From an uncultured Dehalococcoidia bacterium (GTDB taxonomy: Bacteria > Chloroflexota > Dehalococcoidia > Lucifugimonadales > JADFKI01): a stretch of DNA of 64,000 nt. Positions 1-8,288 of this stretch are shown here, one piece after another. The notes under the pieces are model-generated. The model saw nothing but the letters and a program-made list of their open reading frames with translations, was not told the origin of the DNA and did no database searches. The first letter of the stretch is position 1, and each line of letters starts with the position of its first letter. The DNA is taken from the NCBI GenBank assembly GCA_958295865.1, contig CATQHF010000005.1, forward strand, positions 1 to 64,000, given 5' to 3'. The translations under genes were made by a program, and so were the position numbers.

Positions 1-1
1 G

Positions 2-181
2 CTCGACGACGCCGTGCGACTGCACGAGAAGGCTGAGGCTGAGGGCGTGGACAGTACGCTGGAGCAGTGGGACGACATGGTTCATATCTGGCCTTGGTTC
101 GCGCCGTTCTTGCCGGAAGGGCAGCAAGCGATGGAGCGGATGGGCGAGTTCATCAAGGACAAGATTGGCGTCGAGGGCTAA
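2..181 (+). CDS. alpha/beta hydrolase, C-terminal fragment
   Basis: The gene enters from outside the window and only its last 59 residues are visible. The segment has the pattern of the end of an HSL-type alpha/beta hydrolase: a helix rich in charged residues (LHEKAEAEGVDSTLEQW), then WDDMVHIWPWFAPFLPEG, where the His of the MVHIW motif would be the catalytic histidine, then a closing helix (AMERMGEFIKDKI). Family knowledge suggests an esterase or carboxylesterase. The nucleophile and acid lie outside the window, so activity cannot be judged. A gap of about 110 bp separates it from the next gene on the same strand. Confidence 0.6.
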   Translation, partial: LDDAVRLHEKAEAEGVDSTLEQWDDMVHIWPWFAPFLPEGQQAMERMGEFIKDKIGVEG

Positions 182-290
182 CGGGGATGGCTGACAGGCA
201 TGTAGGAAGGGACGGCGTATTCTTGCTGTCGCGGGAACGACGACCAAGAACTGCCACTGGAATGGAACGCCGCCGGGGATTGAGAAGTAT

Positions 291-1310
291 ATGAGCAGGC
301 TTACTTCAACAAGGGTTAGACACGCGGGCTATGAGGATGCCCAGGAATACTACATGTCCGAGGGCATGGGCGACGGCTTGCCGGTCGTGCCGCCGACGGA
401 AGCCAAGGTGCGCGCGATGCTAGACTATGCGGGGCTTGCGGCGTCGGACATCATCGCCGAAGAGGGTGTGCGCGGCGTGGCGTTCACCGCCGAGAAGGTC
501 GCCATCAACGCGGTCATGGCGGGCTGCAAGCCTGAGTACATGCCGGTCATTGTAGCGGCGGTGCAAGCCGTGTCGGAGCCACCGTTCAACTTCCATGCCA
601 ACAGCACCTCGACCAACGGCGTGGGCGTGCTGGTAATCGTAAGCGGAGACATCGCCAAGCGGATTGGCATCAACTCCGGCACGGTGGCGATGGGACACGG
701 CTTCCGCGCGAACGCCACCATAGGGCGGGCGATGGGGCTTATCAAGATAAATGTGTACGGCTCTGTGCCGCACCGCATGGACAAGAGCACCTTCGGGCAT
801 CCGGGCAAGTATTCGTTCTGCTTCGCGGAGGACGACGACATAATTCCCTGGGAGCCGCTGCGCGTGGAGAAGGGCTACGCGGAGGCTGACAGCACGGTCA
901 CGGTGTTCGCCGCGAACTCGCCCGTACAGGTGAACACTCAGAACGAGAGCGCGCCGGAGGGCTTTCTAGCCATCGTGGGCGACGCCTCCGTTGTGCTGGG
1001 CGAGCGGCACTCGGAGTTCGCGCTCGCGCTCAGCCCTGAGCTGATGGAGTACATCCGCGCCGCCGGCTGGAGCAAGCGGCGCATCAAGGAGTTCGTCTTC
1101 GAGCGCGGCGCTCGCACGGGGCGCGAGCTGAACGAGAAGCACCGCCGCATCACGCTGTTCGAGGGCGATGACCTAGACAAGCGCATTCCTGTCGTTGCCA
1201 GCGCTGACGAGATAACGGTCGTGGGAGCCGGTGGCGATGCGGGTCCTTTCGCCATGCTCGTCGGGGCATGGGGCGATGTCATATCTATAACGAAGCGGAT
1301 TCAGACTTAG
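291..1310 (+). CDS. UGSC-cassette partner protein, function unknown
   Basis: A 339-residue soluble protein with no signal peptide or membrane segment. It begins YEDAQEYYMSEGMGDGLPVVPPTE, a start I recognise from a family of uncharacterised proteins often encoded next to UGSC (seleno)proteins. Other conserved-looking blocks are VAINAVMAGCKPEYMPVI (a Cys near residue 81), INSGTVAMGHGFRANATIGR and KSTFGHPGKYSFCFAEDD. The ATG at 291 is preceded by a purine-rich stretch. It ends 12 bp before the selenoprotein gene and is almost certainly co-transcribed with it. The biochemical role is unknown; a redox partner or a larger subunit of a two-component enzyme is an inference from adjacency only. Confidence 0.8.
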   Translation: MSRLTSTRVRHAGYEDAQEYYMSEGMGDGLPVVPPTEAKVRAMLDYAGLAASDIIAEEGVRGVAFTAEKVAINAVMAGCKPEYMPVIVAAVQAVSEPPFNFHANSTSTNGVGVLVIVSGDIAKRIGINSGTVAMGHGFRANATIGRAMGLIKINVYGSVPHRMDKSTFGHPGKYSFCFAEDDDIIPWEPLRVEKGYAEADSTVTVFAANSPVQVNTQNESAPEGFLAIVGDASVVLGERHSEFALALSPELMEYIRAAGWSKRRIKEFVFERGARTGRELNEKHRRITLFEGDDLDKRIPVVASADEITVVGAGGDAGPFAMLVGAWGDVISITKRIQT

Positions 1311-1322
1311 GGAGACGGCGTT

Positions 1323-1859
1323 ATGACGCAAGAGAACGAACTGGTTACACTCGACCCGCGCGGCGGAAGCACACACAAGAGCGGCGGCATAGCGCCGAGA
1401 CCCGACAGCCTGGACGGGCTGGTCGTCGGGCTGCTGTCGAACAACAAGCCGAACTCCGAACTGCTGCTGCGCGATGTAGCGGACATGCTGAAGCGGCAGT
1501 ACGCGGTCAAGGAAGTGGTCGAGGCAAACAAGGGATCGCATCGAGTTCCCGCGCCCGCGCAGATGATTGCCGACCTTGCCGAGCGGTGCGATGTGGTGAT
1601 AACCGCGACCGCTGAATGAGGGAGCTGCACATCCTGCTGTATGCAGGACGCAGCGGCGCTCGAGAAGATGGGCATACCTTGCTCTGTGCTGGTAACGAAG
1701 CCGTTCAACACGCAGGCGCGGGCTATGACCAACCTGCTGGCGATGCCGGGCTACGAGTACGCGGTCATCGGGCACCCGATGGGCAGCCTGAACGCCGAGC
1801 AGGTGATGGCGCGGGCGAATGAGGCGCTGCCGCAGGTGGCGGGGCAGCTAGTCGGCTAG
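1323..1859 (+). CDS. UGSC-family selenoprotein (UGA at 1617-1619 read as Sec)
   Basis: Read through the in-frame TGA at 1617-1619, the frame gives one 178-residue protein with selenocysteine at residue 99. The context is ITATAEU-GSCTSCCMQD, which is the Sec-Gly-Ser-Cys signature that names the UGSC family, followed by further cysteines. The N-terminal half (residues 20-98) looks like an alternating beta/alpha fold (LVVGLLSNNKPNSELLLRDV; CDVVITATAE) and the C-terminal half continues it without loss of coding character (IPCSVLVTKPF; YAVIGHPMGSLNAEQV). A hairpin sits just after the TGA. The ATG has GGGAGA 8 bp upstream. Known: family members occur with Sec or Cys at this site. Inferred: a thiol/selenol redox role. 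The last 12 bases overlap the convergent sugar kinase gene. Translating it as two separate ORFs would be an error. Confidence 0.88.
1624..1654 (+). promoter_or_regulatory. bSECIS-type hairpin for Sec insertion
   Basis: Immediately after the TGA at 1617-1619 the RNA can fold: GCTGC (1624-1628) pairs with GCAGC (1650-1654), then ACA opposite C as an internal loop, then TCCTGC (1632-1637) pairs with GCAGGA (1643-1648), closing a UGUAU loop (1638-1642). The apical loop lies 19-23 nt after UGA and contains GU, as described for bacterial SECIS elements bound by SelB. Confidence 0.75.
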
Positions 1860-2825
1860 GAATTGGCGCACCTCCGGCATGGAGGGCATGGCGGCAGTGT
1901 CGCCGTGCCGCGTGCATGTGAGCGCGCCGCAGACATTGGCGACCCGTAGGGCGTGCGTGAGTATGGGGTTGCGCGCGTCCGCTTCCATATTCAGGAACGC
2001 CTTCATGTCGGCGCGCTCCAATATGCCGCCGAGCAAGCCCGCGACGAAGGCATCGCCAGCGCCTACGGGGTCAACCACATCGACGGCATAACCATCGTGC
2101 GCGATGAAATTGCTGCCGTCGAACGCTACCGCGCCGTCCATGCCGCGCGTTACCACTACTACGCCGCCGTTCAGCTGCTGAAAGCGCTTGGCGTAGTCTT
2201 GCGCGCTCCATCCCTTATCCCATATCAGTTCCGCCTCATCGTGTCCAAGCTTGAATATAGAGGCGAAGGCTGCCATGCGCTCGAACACCTTGGCGGCGTC
2301 CGACGGCTGCCAGAGCTGTTCGCGGTAGTTGAGGTCGAAGCTGACAGGTATGCCTTTGGCGTCGGCGTGTTCAAGCGCGGACATAACGGCGTAGTGGCAG
2401 GTGGGGCTGAGCGCGGGAGTGATGCCGGTTACATGCAGGATGTCGGCATCGCGCAGGTGCGGCTCGACATAGGCGAAGGTCAGACGGCTCGCCGCGCTGT
2501 CTTTGCGGAAGTAGGTCTTGAAGTGCTCGCCGTCGGCGTGGTGGTTCAAGTATGAGATGCCCGTCTTTTCGCCCGCGAATTGTTCTGCCCTGAGCGTAAT
2601 GCGACCCCGCAATTCGGTCAGAACGAACCGCCCCGCTTCATCGTCGCCTAGCCTGCTGACCCAGACGGCTTCGACGTCGGGGACGCCGAGCTTTCGCAAG
2701 CCGACGGCGACATTGGATTCCGCGCCGGCGCAGTCGAGCATATACGCGCCTTCAGGGTCATAGACGCCGGTGAAGTCGGCGTTGTATTGTCCCATTGTTT
2801 CGCCAAAGGTTACGAACTTGGTCAT
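1848..2825 (-). CDS. kdgK: PfkB-family sugar kinase, probable 2-keto-3-deoxygluconate kinase
   Basis: A 325-residue ribokinase/PfkB-fold kinase. The N-terminus MTKFVTFGETMGQYN followed by GAESNVAVGLRKLG (about residues 34-47) is the sugar-binding signature, and DPVGAGDAFVAGLLGG (about residues 252-267) is the second PfkB signature with the catalytic Asp in GAGD. The length fits KDG kinase, which phosphorylates 2-dehydro-3-deoxygluconate with ATP. Fructokinase or another hexose-acid kinase cannot be excluded because substrate residues are variable. It is transcribed toward the selenoprotein gene and overlaps its end by 12 bp. No other Entner-Doudoroff gene lies nearby. Confidence 0.75.
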   Translation of the reverse strand: MTKFVTFGETMGQYNADFTGVYDPEGAYMLDCAGAESNVAVGLRKLGVPDVEAVWVSRLGDDEAGRFVLTELRGRITLRAEQFAGEKTGISYLNHHADGEHFKTYFRKDSAASRLTFAYVEPHLRDADILHVTGITPALSPTCHYAVMSALEHADAKGIPVSFDLNYREQLWQPSDAAKVFERMAAFASIFKLGHDEAELIWDKGWSAQDYAKRFQQLNGGVVVVTRGMDGAVAFDGSNFIAHDGYAVDVVDPVGAGDAFVAGLLGGILERADMKAFLNMEADARNPILTHALRVANVCGALTCTRHGDTAAMPSMPEVRQFLAD

Positions 2826-3373
2826 TCAATCGTCCTGTGTCACAGCGGCTTGCGGCATATTGGCGCAACTGATATTAACAATTATGCTATATTGCTTGCT
2901 AGGAAATGAACCATGTCTTTATACTGCACAACAATGCCTGAATTACATTGCATATATCGCAGATGGCGTCTCAATCTAGGTGGCAAACCCTTTCGTCATT
3001 CCTGCTTTCGCAGAAATCCAGTGTTATGTAGCAACAAACCATCTGAATGAAAGCGCTATCCATACCGCGTCGAACCGAGGAATTGCCATTCGGCTGCCGT
3101 AACATGGCGCGATGCTCAAATGCTTTTTCGGCACAGACATAGAACCATGCACTCTGTCATTTGTTCTAGTTTAGCGCGCCCACGCGGAATGTCAAGGGGT
3201 ATTTGGGTTCGATAGCGTCTTCTTTCAGATGATTTTGTCGCTACATCGTACCGGATTCCCGCTTTCGCGGGGATGACGGGTGAGCGAGACGGGAATGACG
3301 GGTGAGCGAGCGGAAAAGGCTTGTGCGACCTGATCGGGGTTCGCAAGGACATAGCGGATAAGGACAAGAGAAC
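2826..3373. other. 548-bp gap with two MITE-2 relatives
   Basis: No convincing gene. At 2976-3055 a reverse-orientation relative and at 3214-3330 a forward relative of the 109-bp element at 32282-32390 face each other. Each contains a hairpin core of the form ATTCCYGC-TTTC-GCRGGRAT. Between them (3056-3213) I see nothing recognisable. The gap separates divergent genes (sugar kinase and MFS) and so must also hold two promoters, which I could not place. Confidence 0.55.
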
Positions 3374-4690
3374 TTGGCTCAGGAAGCAATAAGAGCGCGA
3401 ATCGCGGCATCGCCCGCCGCGCCCGCTACTACACCACCGGCGCCCGCTCCCGCGAGGCGTCGGCGCGGCAACTCCATACTCGCCTCGCCTATCTTTGAGA
3501 CGCTGCAAATCCGCGATTTCCGATGGATATGGATTGGCTCCTTCATATCATTCATGGCGATGAACATGCAGATGATTACGCGGGGCTGGCTGGTGCTGCG
3601 GCTGGAGAACGACTCGCCGCTCGCGCTCGTGCTGGTCATGGTGTCGTTCGCCGCGCCTATGACGATAGTGTCGCTGGTGGGCGGCGCGCTCGCGGATCGC
3701 CTGCCCAAGAAGAACCTGATAATCATCAGTCAGAGCGCGAACGCGGTGATGACATTCGTGTTGGCGATGATGGACGCGAGCGGGACTATATGGTTCGGCG
3801 CGGTGCTCATCATCGGCGTCGTCAACGGCTCCATGATGGCGATAAACATGCCGAGCCGCCAGGCGATAATCTCGGACATCGTGCCGGAGAACAAGCTGAT
3901 GAACGCGGTCGCGCTCAACAACTCGGCGATGAACCTGACGCGCATAATCGGGCCGGCGATAGCGGGATTTCTGATTATCTTCATACAGACATCGGGCGTC
4001 TTCTACCTCATCTCGATAATCTATGTGCTGTCCGCGCTGTCGCTGCTGATGGTCAAAACGAACACGGTGCGGGCGAAATCCGCGAGGAAGAGCATAGGCA
4101 AGGACATATATGAAGGGCTGCGGTATGTGTGGGGCGATGTGAACCTGCGGGGGCTGATACTGATGGCGTTCCTGCCCTCGCTGTTCGGGTTCACGCTGTT
4201 CGCGCTGCTGCCCGTGTGGGCGCGGGAAGCTCTGAATGTGAACTCGTCCGACTTGGGCATACTGATGACGATGATGGGCGTGGGCGCGCTGGCTGGCACA
4301 TTGGGACTTGCCGCAATCCGCAAGTTCAGCAGGCGCGGGCTGCTGCTGCTTGGGCTGGGCGTAGTATGGGGCATCACCCTCGTCGGGCTGGCGAACTCCA
4401 TGATATTCCTCGTCGCCGTGCCGTTCCTGCTGCTAATCGGGCTGATAAGCGCGGTGTACATGTCGCTGAACATGACCTTGACGCAGCTCTGGGCAGCGCC
4501 TGAGATGCGCGGGCGCGTGATGAGCATCATGATGATGACATTTGGGCTTATGCCAATCGGCGCGCTGCCCTTCGGGACGATTGCGGAGTACATCGGCACG
4601 GCGAACGCGCTCACGATAAGCGGCGCGATGCTGTCACTGCTGATACTGGCATTCGCGTTCGCGTATCCGGCGTTTCGGCGCATAGAGTAG
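3374..4690 (+). CDS. MFS transporter, MFS_3/EntS-like exporter
   Basis: A 438-residue integral membrane protein with about twelve hydrophobic segments. After a Pro/Ala-rich N-terminus (residues 10-30) and FETLQIRDFRWIWIGSFISF it follows the layout of MFS_3 drug/siderophore exporters, with the loop-2/3 motif GGALADRLPKKNLII (about residues 103-117). The proposed start is TTG at 3374 with AAGGA about 10 bp upstream; a later start is possible since the first 30 residues are low complexity. The substrate is unknown. It stands alone between a repeat-filled gap and the hydrolase gene 87 bp downstream on the same strand. Confidence 0.8.
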   Translation: MAQEAIRARIAASPAAPATTPPAPAPARRRRGNSILASPIFETLQIRDFRWIWIGSFISFMAMNMQMITRGWLVLRLENDSPLALVLVMVSFAAPMTIVSLVGGALADRLPKKNLIIISQSANAVMTFVLAMMDASGTIWFGAVLIIGVVNGSMMAINMPSRQAIISDIVPENKLMNAVALNNSAMNLTRIIGPAIAGFLIIFIQTSGVFYLISIIYVLSALSLLMVKTNTVRAKSARKSIGKDIYEGLRYVWGDVNLRGLILMAFLPSLFGFTLFALLPVWAREALNVNSSDLGILMTMMGVGALAGTLGLAAIRKFSRRGLLLLGLGVVWGITLVGLANSMIFLVAVPFLLLIGLISAVYMSLNMTLTQLWAAPEMRGRVMSIMMMTFGLMPIGALPFGTIAEYIGTANALTISGAMLSLLILAFAFAYPAFRRIE

Positions 4691-4777
4691 CGGCGCGGGA
4701 TGGACAGGATACAGATGATGGGATAGGGTTGGAGCAGGTGGTTAGCCACTGAACTACGCCAATTAGGGAGGTGCGCT

Positions 4778-5827
4778 TTGGCAGCAAGTCATACGCGGGG
4801 AATGGTTCAGACGGTTCTCGGGACCATCGCGCCGGAAGAGCTGGGGGCTACGAGTACGCATGAGCACCTGTACATCGACTTCTCGTTCATGTATAGGCCG
4901 GCGCAGGACTCGGCGCGCGACCTGTCGGATGCGCCCATCACGCTGGAGAACCTGGGATGGGTGCGGCACAACCATTACAGCTGCCACGCGAACCTTACCC
5001 TGCTGGATGTGGACACGGCTATCGCGGAGGTCTCGCTGTACAAGGACGCGGGCGGCGGCGCGATCGTGGACGCGACGACGATAGGCATCGGGCGCGACGC
5101 GCATGCGCTGGAGCGGATTTCGCGCGAGTCGGGCGTTCATGTGATCATGGGCGCGGGCTTCTATGTGGACGCGGTGCATCCCGACGACATGAACGCGCGC
5201 GGCGTGGATGAGCTGGCAGAGCGGATTGTCGGGGACATCACGGACGGGGTGGACGGCAGCGGCATCAAGGCGGGCATCATCGGGGAGGTGGGCTGCACCT
5301 GGCCGCTGACCGCGAATGAGCGCAAGTCGCTGGCGGCGGCGGCAATCGCGCAGCAGGAGACGGGCGCGGCTATACTGATTCACCCCGGACGGCATCCGGA
5401 CGCCCCCGCGGAGATATTGGAAGCGCTGGCAGCGGGCGGCGCTGACATTTCGCGCGTGATTATGGGACACCTAGACCGCACGGTGTTCGAGTTCGCCGCT
5501 ATCGAAAGCATCGCAGCGTCGGGCTGCTACCTCGAATGGGACCTGTTCGGCAGCGAAGGATCGTACTACCCACTCGCCGAGCTGGACATGCCGAGCGACG
5601 CGCAGCGGCTGGACTTCATCAAGCGCATCACGGACGCCGGATATGCGGACAAGGTGGTCATCGCGCAGGACATCTGCACGAACCATCGACTTGCGCGCTA
5701 CGGCGGACACGGCTACGGGCACATCCTAGAGAACATCGTCCCCAGGATGCGGCGCAAAGGGTTTTCAGACAGCGTGATAGAGGCGATTACGGTTGGCAAT
5801 CCGGCTAGGGCGCTCGCTTTCGTATAA
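4778..5827 (+). CDS. phosphotriesterase-family metal-dependent hydrolase
   Basis: A 349-residue amidohydrolase-superfamily TIM barrel of the phosphotriesterase/lactonase type. Visible metal ligands are the HxH pair H28/H30 in STHEHLYID, a bridging acid E170 in GIIGEVG, a His in ILIHPGRHP, a His in VIMGHLDRT and the late Asp in VIAQDICTN. In phosphotriesterase itself the bridge is a carboxylated Lys; a Glu at this place resembles PHP-type homologues. Known substrates in the family are lactones and phosphotriesters; which applies here cannot be read from sequence. Start TTG at 4778 is supported by AGGGAGGTG just upstream. No signal peptide, so cytoplasmic. Confidence 0.85.
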   Translation: MAASHTRGMVQTVLGTIAPEELGATSTHEHLYIDFSFMYRPAQDSARDLSDAPITLENLGWVRHNHYSCHANLTLLDVDTAIAEVSLYKDAGGGAIVDATTIGIGRDAHALERISRESGVHVIMGAGFYVDAVHPDDMNARGVDELAERIVGDITDGVDGSGIKAGIIGEVGCTWPLTANERKSLAAAAIAQQETGAAILIHPGRHPDAPAEILEALAAGGADISRVIMGHLDRTVFEFAAIESIAASGCYLEWDLFGSEGSYYPLAELDMPSDAQRLDFIKRITDAGYADKVVIAQDICTNHRLARYGGHGYGHILENIVPRMRRKGFSDSVIEAITVGNPARALAFV

Positions 5828-5851
5828 AGCGGGGACGGGCGTGACCGCCGC

Positions 5852-6259
5852 CTAGACTAGCACGTCGAAGCCCGATTTCGTGCAGATCTCGATGCGGTTG
5901 CCCTCGGTGTCGGAGATGAAGAATACGCGCTGCCCGTCGTTGCGCGTGCCGATTTCGGCGCTCTCAATCTTGACGCCCTTCTCTTTGAGCATCTCATAGG
6001 CGGTATCGATGTCATCCACCTCGAACGCGCCGTGATGCGACGGCTCGGATATGCCGTCGGCGTTCTCGATGAGATGCACCATCGTACCGCTGGGCAGTTG
6101 CAGCCAGATGATATGCTCGCCGTCCACCGCCTTGGGTATCTCCTTGACGCCGAGAATGTCCACCCAAAAGCGAGTGGCGCGCTCCTTGTCTATCACATTA
6201 TAGGTCAGATGATTGACCGCCGTTAGCCTTACCGATGGGTCTGCGAGTACCATGCTCAA
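5852..6259 (-). CDS. VOC-family (glyoxalase/bleomycin resistance fold) protein
   Basis: A 135-residue single-domain vicinal oxygen chelate protein with two beta-alpha-beta-beta-beta modules. Likely metal ligands are the His in AVNHLTYNVID, the His pair in SHHGAFEVDDID and the Glu in GNRIEICTKSG near the C-terminus, the pattern of catalytically competent VOC enzymes. The family includes lactoylglutathione lyase, dioxygenases and epimerases and the exact reaction cannot be assigned. It is convergent with the phosphotriesterase-like gene, 24 bp apart. Confidence 0.8.
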   Translation of the reverse strand: MSMVLADPSVRLTAVNHLTYNVIDKERATRFWVDILGVKEIPKAVDGEHIIWLQLPSGTMVHLIENADGISEPSHHGAFEVDDIDTAYEMLKEKGVKIESAEIGTRNDGQRVFFISDTEGNRIEICTKSGFDVLV

Positions 6260-6772
6260 GCGTCTCCTTGTGTTTATGTGGGTTGCAGCATCATCTTAAC
6301 ACAAGGGGCGACATTGGGGATTGAATTAAAAATTAGGAATTAAAATTTGGGTTGTGTTTAGGCTTGCGGTGCGATGTTTCGCGGCCTGATGGCAACCGGA
6401 GTTTGAAGGCAGTCGCTGAAGTCTGTTTGTCCGCAAACTAGGTTGTGTGGGCATTTGCGTCATTCCCGCTGACTTTTCATCCCGTCACCTCCGCGAAAGC
6501 AAGGGCAGGAATCCAGCGCCTCAAATGCTGCCATCCCAAACACACCACAGCAACCTCCCCTTTGATTCCAAATGCCTCCCTCTATCATCCCGAACCCCCT
6601 CCCCTGTCATTCCGAACGGAGTGAGGAATCAAAAATCCCCATACACCACCAACCCCAATCCCCTGCATCAGTCCCTTCCCCCTCTGGGGGAAGGTTAGGA
6701 TGGGGGCGAAAACACCTGCCCATCGACGGCTAAACCGTACCAATGCAATTTTCTCTTAATTGAAAATCACCC
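6260..6772. repeat. repeat-filled gap: MITE-1 left end and NGAATC-type repeat
   Basis: No gene. At 6439-6515 lies the left half of the MITE-1 family (TAGGTTGTGTGGGCATT followed by the hairpin-rich core) without a matching right end, so a truncated copy. At 6608-6640 is a copy of the dispersed repeat CATTCCGAACGGAGTGAGG. The region is C-rich on the top strand from 6540 to 6700. Nothing else recognised. Confidence 0.6.
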
Positions 6773-6801
6773 TTGACACCACACAAACCCTCACCTATAC
6801 T
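6773..6801 (+). promoter_or_regulatory. strong sigma70-type promoter
   Basis: TTGACA at 6773-6778 and TATACT at 6796-6801 are separated by exactly 17 bp. This is the closest match to the consensus I found in the window. Transcription would start near 6808 and leave a leader of about 75 nt before the ATG at 6885. Confidence 0.7.
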
Positions 6802-6884
6802 ATCCGCAAGAACATAAGTTGCATAACAAGTACGAACAACCTAACACCTAATCCCTGACAATCTGAAACCCCTGGGAAAAACCA

Positions 6885-7694
6885 ATGAACCAACCAACCC
6901 CCATAAACCAGCACCAACAGGACAGCCAGGACAGTCATGCCCAACATGACCACCTGGACAAAAAACACTGCCAGAGCGCCATAGAACACCTCCAGCACCT
7001 AGTCCACCAAGAAACCGACAACGGCAGAACCATCATACGCAGCATCGTCTCCATCATGACCGGCGACGACCTAGACTCCACGCCCCATCACAGACTGCAA
7101 GCCGCCCGCCTGCTGCTCAAACTTGGCTTCCAAGAAGCCGAAGCCCTCATCAACAGCCTCAGCTCCAAGATGGAACGGCAGGCAAAGAAGGCAGACGCCC
7201 AAGGGGAGAACGGCCCCATGCAAGCAGTCAGCCCCGAACACGAAAGACTGAACAAGAAGCTCGTCGCCCGCATCCGCGTTGAGACCGGCGAAGGCGCAAG
7301 CATAGTCAGAATACTGAACGAAGTGCTGGAAGGACGCGACCGAGACGCCAAGCCAAGGGACAGGATAGAAGCCGCCAAAGTGCTGCTCAGTTGGGGCTTC
7401 GGCAACCCCTCCACCCCCGACCCTGAGTTCATGTCCTACTACTCCCCCTGCCACCCCGACTGCATCTGCGCCTGCCGCGACCTCGACGAAGACCACCCGG
7501 CCGTAGTCGAGAGCCACGCGCCTGTATCCGAAGCGCACATGAAAGAAGTAGCCGAAGCAGAGCGAATAGAAGAGAAAGCAGCCGAAAGCGCAAGGCAAAT
7601 CTCCCAGGGACACACCGACTACCTATCCGAGATAAGCCACCTCCCCGGCAACAAAAAGCCCCGCCGCCCCGAACGCCACCCACCCTTCCGCTGA
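6885..7694 (+). CDS. unknown protein with a duplicated helical motif
   Basis: A 269-residue hydrophilic protein that I do not recognise. Two internal segments are clearly related: one around residues 50-85 (RSIVSIMTGDDLDSTPHHRL then AARLLLKLGF) and one around residues 132-172 (RILNEVLEGRDRDAKPRDRI then AAKVLLSWGF), each a predicted helix pair ending in LL-x-x-GF. Between and after them are Gln/Glu/Lys-rich linkers, and CHPDCICACRDLDEDH near residues 191-206 is a short cysteine cluster that could bind metal. Base use differs from neighbours: long runs of C and A on the coding strand. It has its own strong promoter and is flanked on both sides by repeat-filled gaps, so it may have been acquired. 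The function is not inferable. Confidence 0.7.
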   Translation: MNQPTPINQHQQDSQDSHAQHDHLDKKHCQSAIEHLQHLVHQETDNGRTIIRSIVSIMTGDDLDSTPHHRLQAARLLLKLGFQEAEALINSLSSKMERQAKKADAQGENGPMQAVSPEHERLNKKLVARIRVETGEGASIVRILNEVLEGRDRDAKPRDRIEAAKVLLSWGFGNPSTPDPEFMSYYSPCHPDCICACRDLDEDHPAVVESHAPVSEAHMKEVAEAERIEEKAAESARQISQGHTDYLSEISHLPGNKKPRRPERHPPFR

Positions 7695-8288
7695 CAGCAG
7701 CGGCGGGGCAAACACCCCCAACCAATGTAGGGGCGCGACTGGCAGTCGCCCCCATCGCCCCGCCGCCAGACATCCCAAACACAGCGCCTCAACCCGCTGT
7801 CATCCCGAACCTCTTCCCTCTGTCATTCCGAACGCAGTGAGGAATCAAAAATCCCAATCTGCCGAACACCCATGCCTTCAGCAACCGCCCCTAAACTTCA
7901 GTATCGGTTGCCATCAGACCACGAAACATCGCACACCAAGCCTGAACACAACCCAATTCTTAATTCTTAATTCCCAATGTACTGGCATTACAATCTGGGG
8001 GCGTATCAACCGCGTGGACTCCTGCTTTCGCGGGAATGACGGGATTGGGGGACGGCCCCCTAGGGACGGCTGGTGGTTATTCCTACGAATGTGAAATCGG
8101 ATGCCTAATCCTTGTCGGTGGTGGGGGAGGCTGTTGTAGAATGGGAATGCGGCGCGGCTGTGGGTTGCGACGATTAGAAGGTTGTGCGAGTAATACCGGG
8201 CGGGCTGCGTATAGTTGCGTCTGCTATGCTGCGCGAATCGCGCGAGTTGCCGCACGACCTGATTCCCAATTGACCGGAAGCCGATTTC
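7695..8288. repeat. repeat-filled gap
   Basis: No gene of credible length. At 7818-7850 is another copy of the CATTCCGAACGSAGTGAGG dispersed repeat, preceded by a similar but degenerate stretch at 7798-7817. At 8015-8045 is a hairpin core (CTCCTGCTTTCGCGGGAATG) of the kind found in the miniature elements. The rest (8050-8288) shows nothing recognisable apart from the likely promoter region of the next gene. Confidence 0.55.

Noticed and set aside
1616-1822. A frame in another phase that could have explained the TGA at 1617 as a frameshift
   Set aside because: The original frame stays coding after TGA, shows the UGSC motif and has a hairpin; a frameshift would lose the conserved cysteines.
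4021-4749. Long reverse-strand open frame across the MFS gene
   Set aside because: It mirrors codon bias of the forward transporter, is Ser/Pro/Arg-rich and has no family features.
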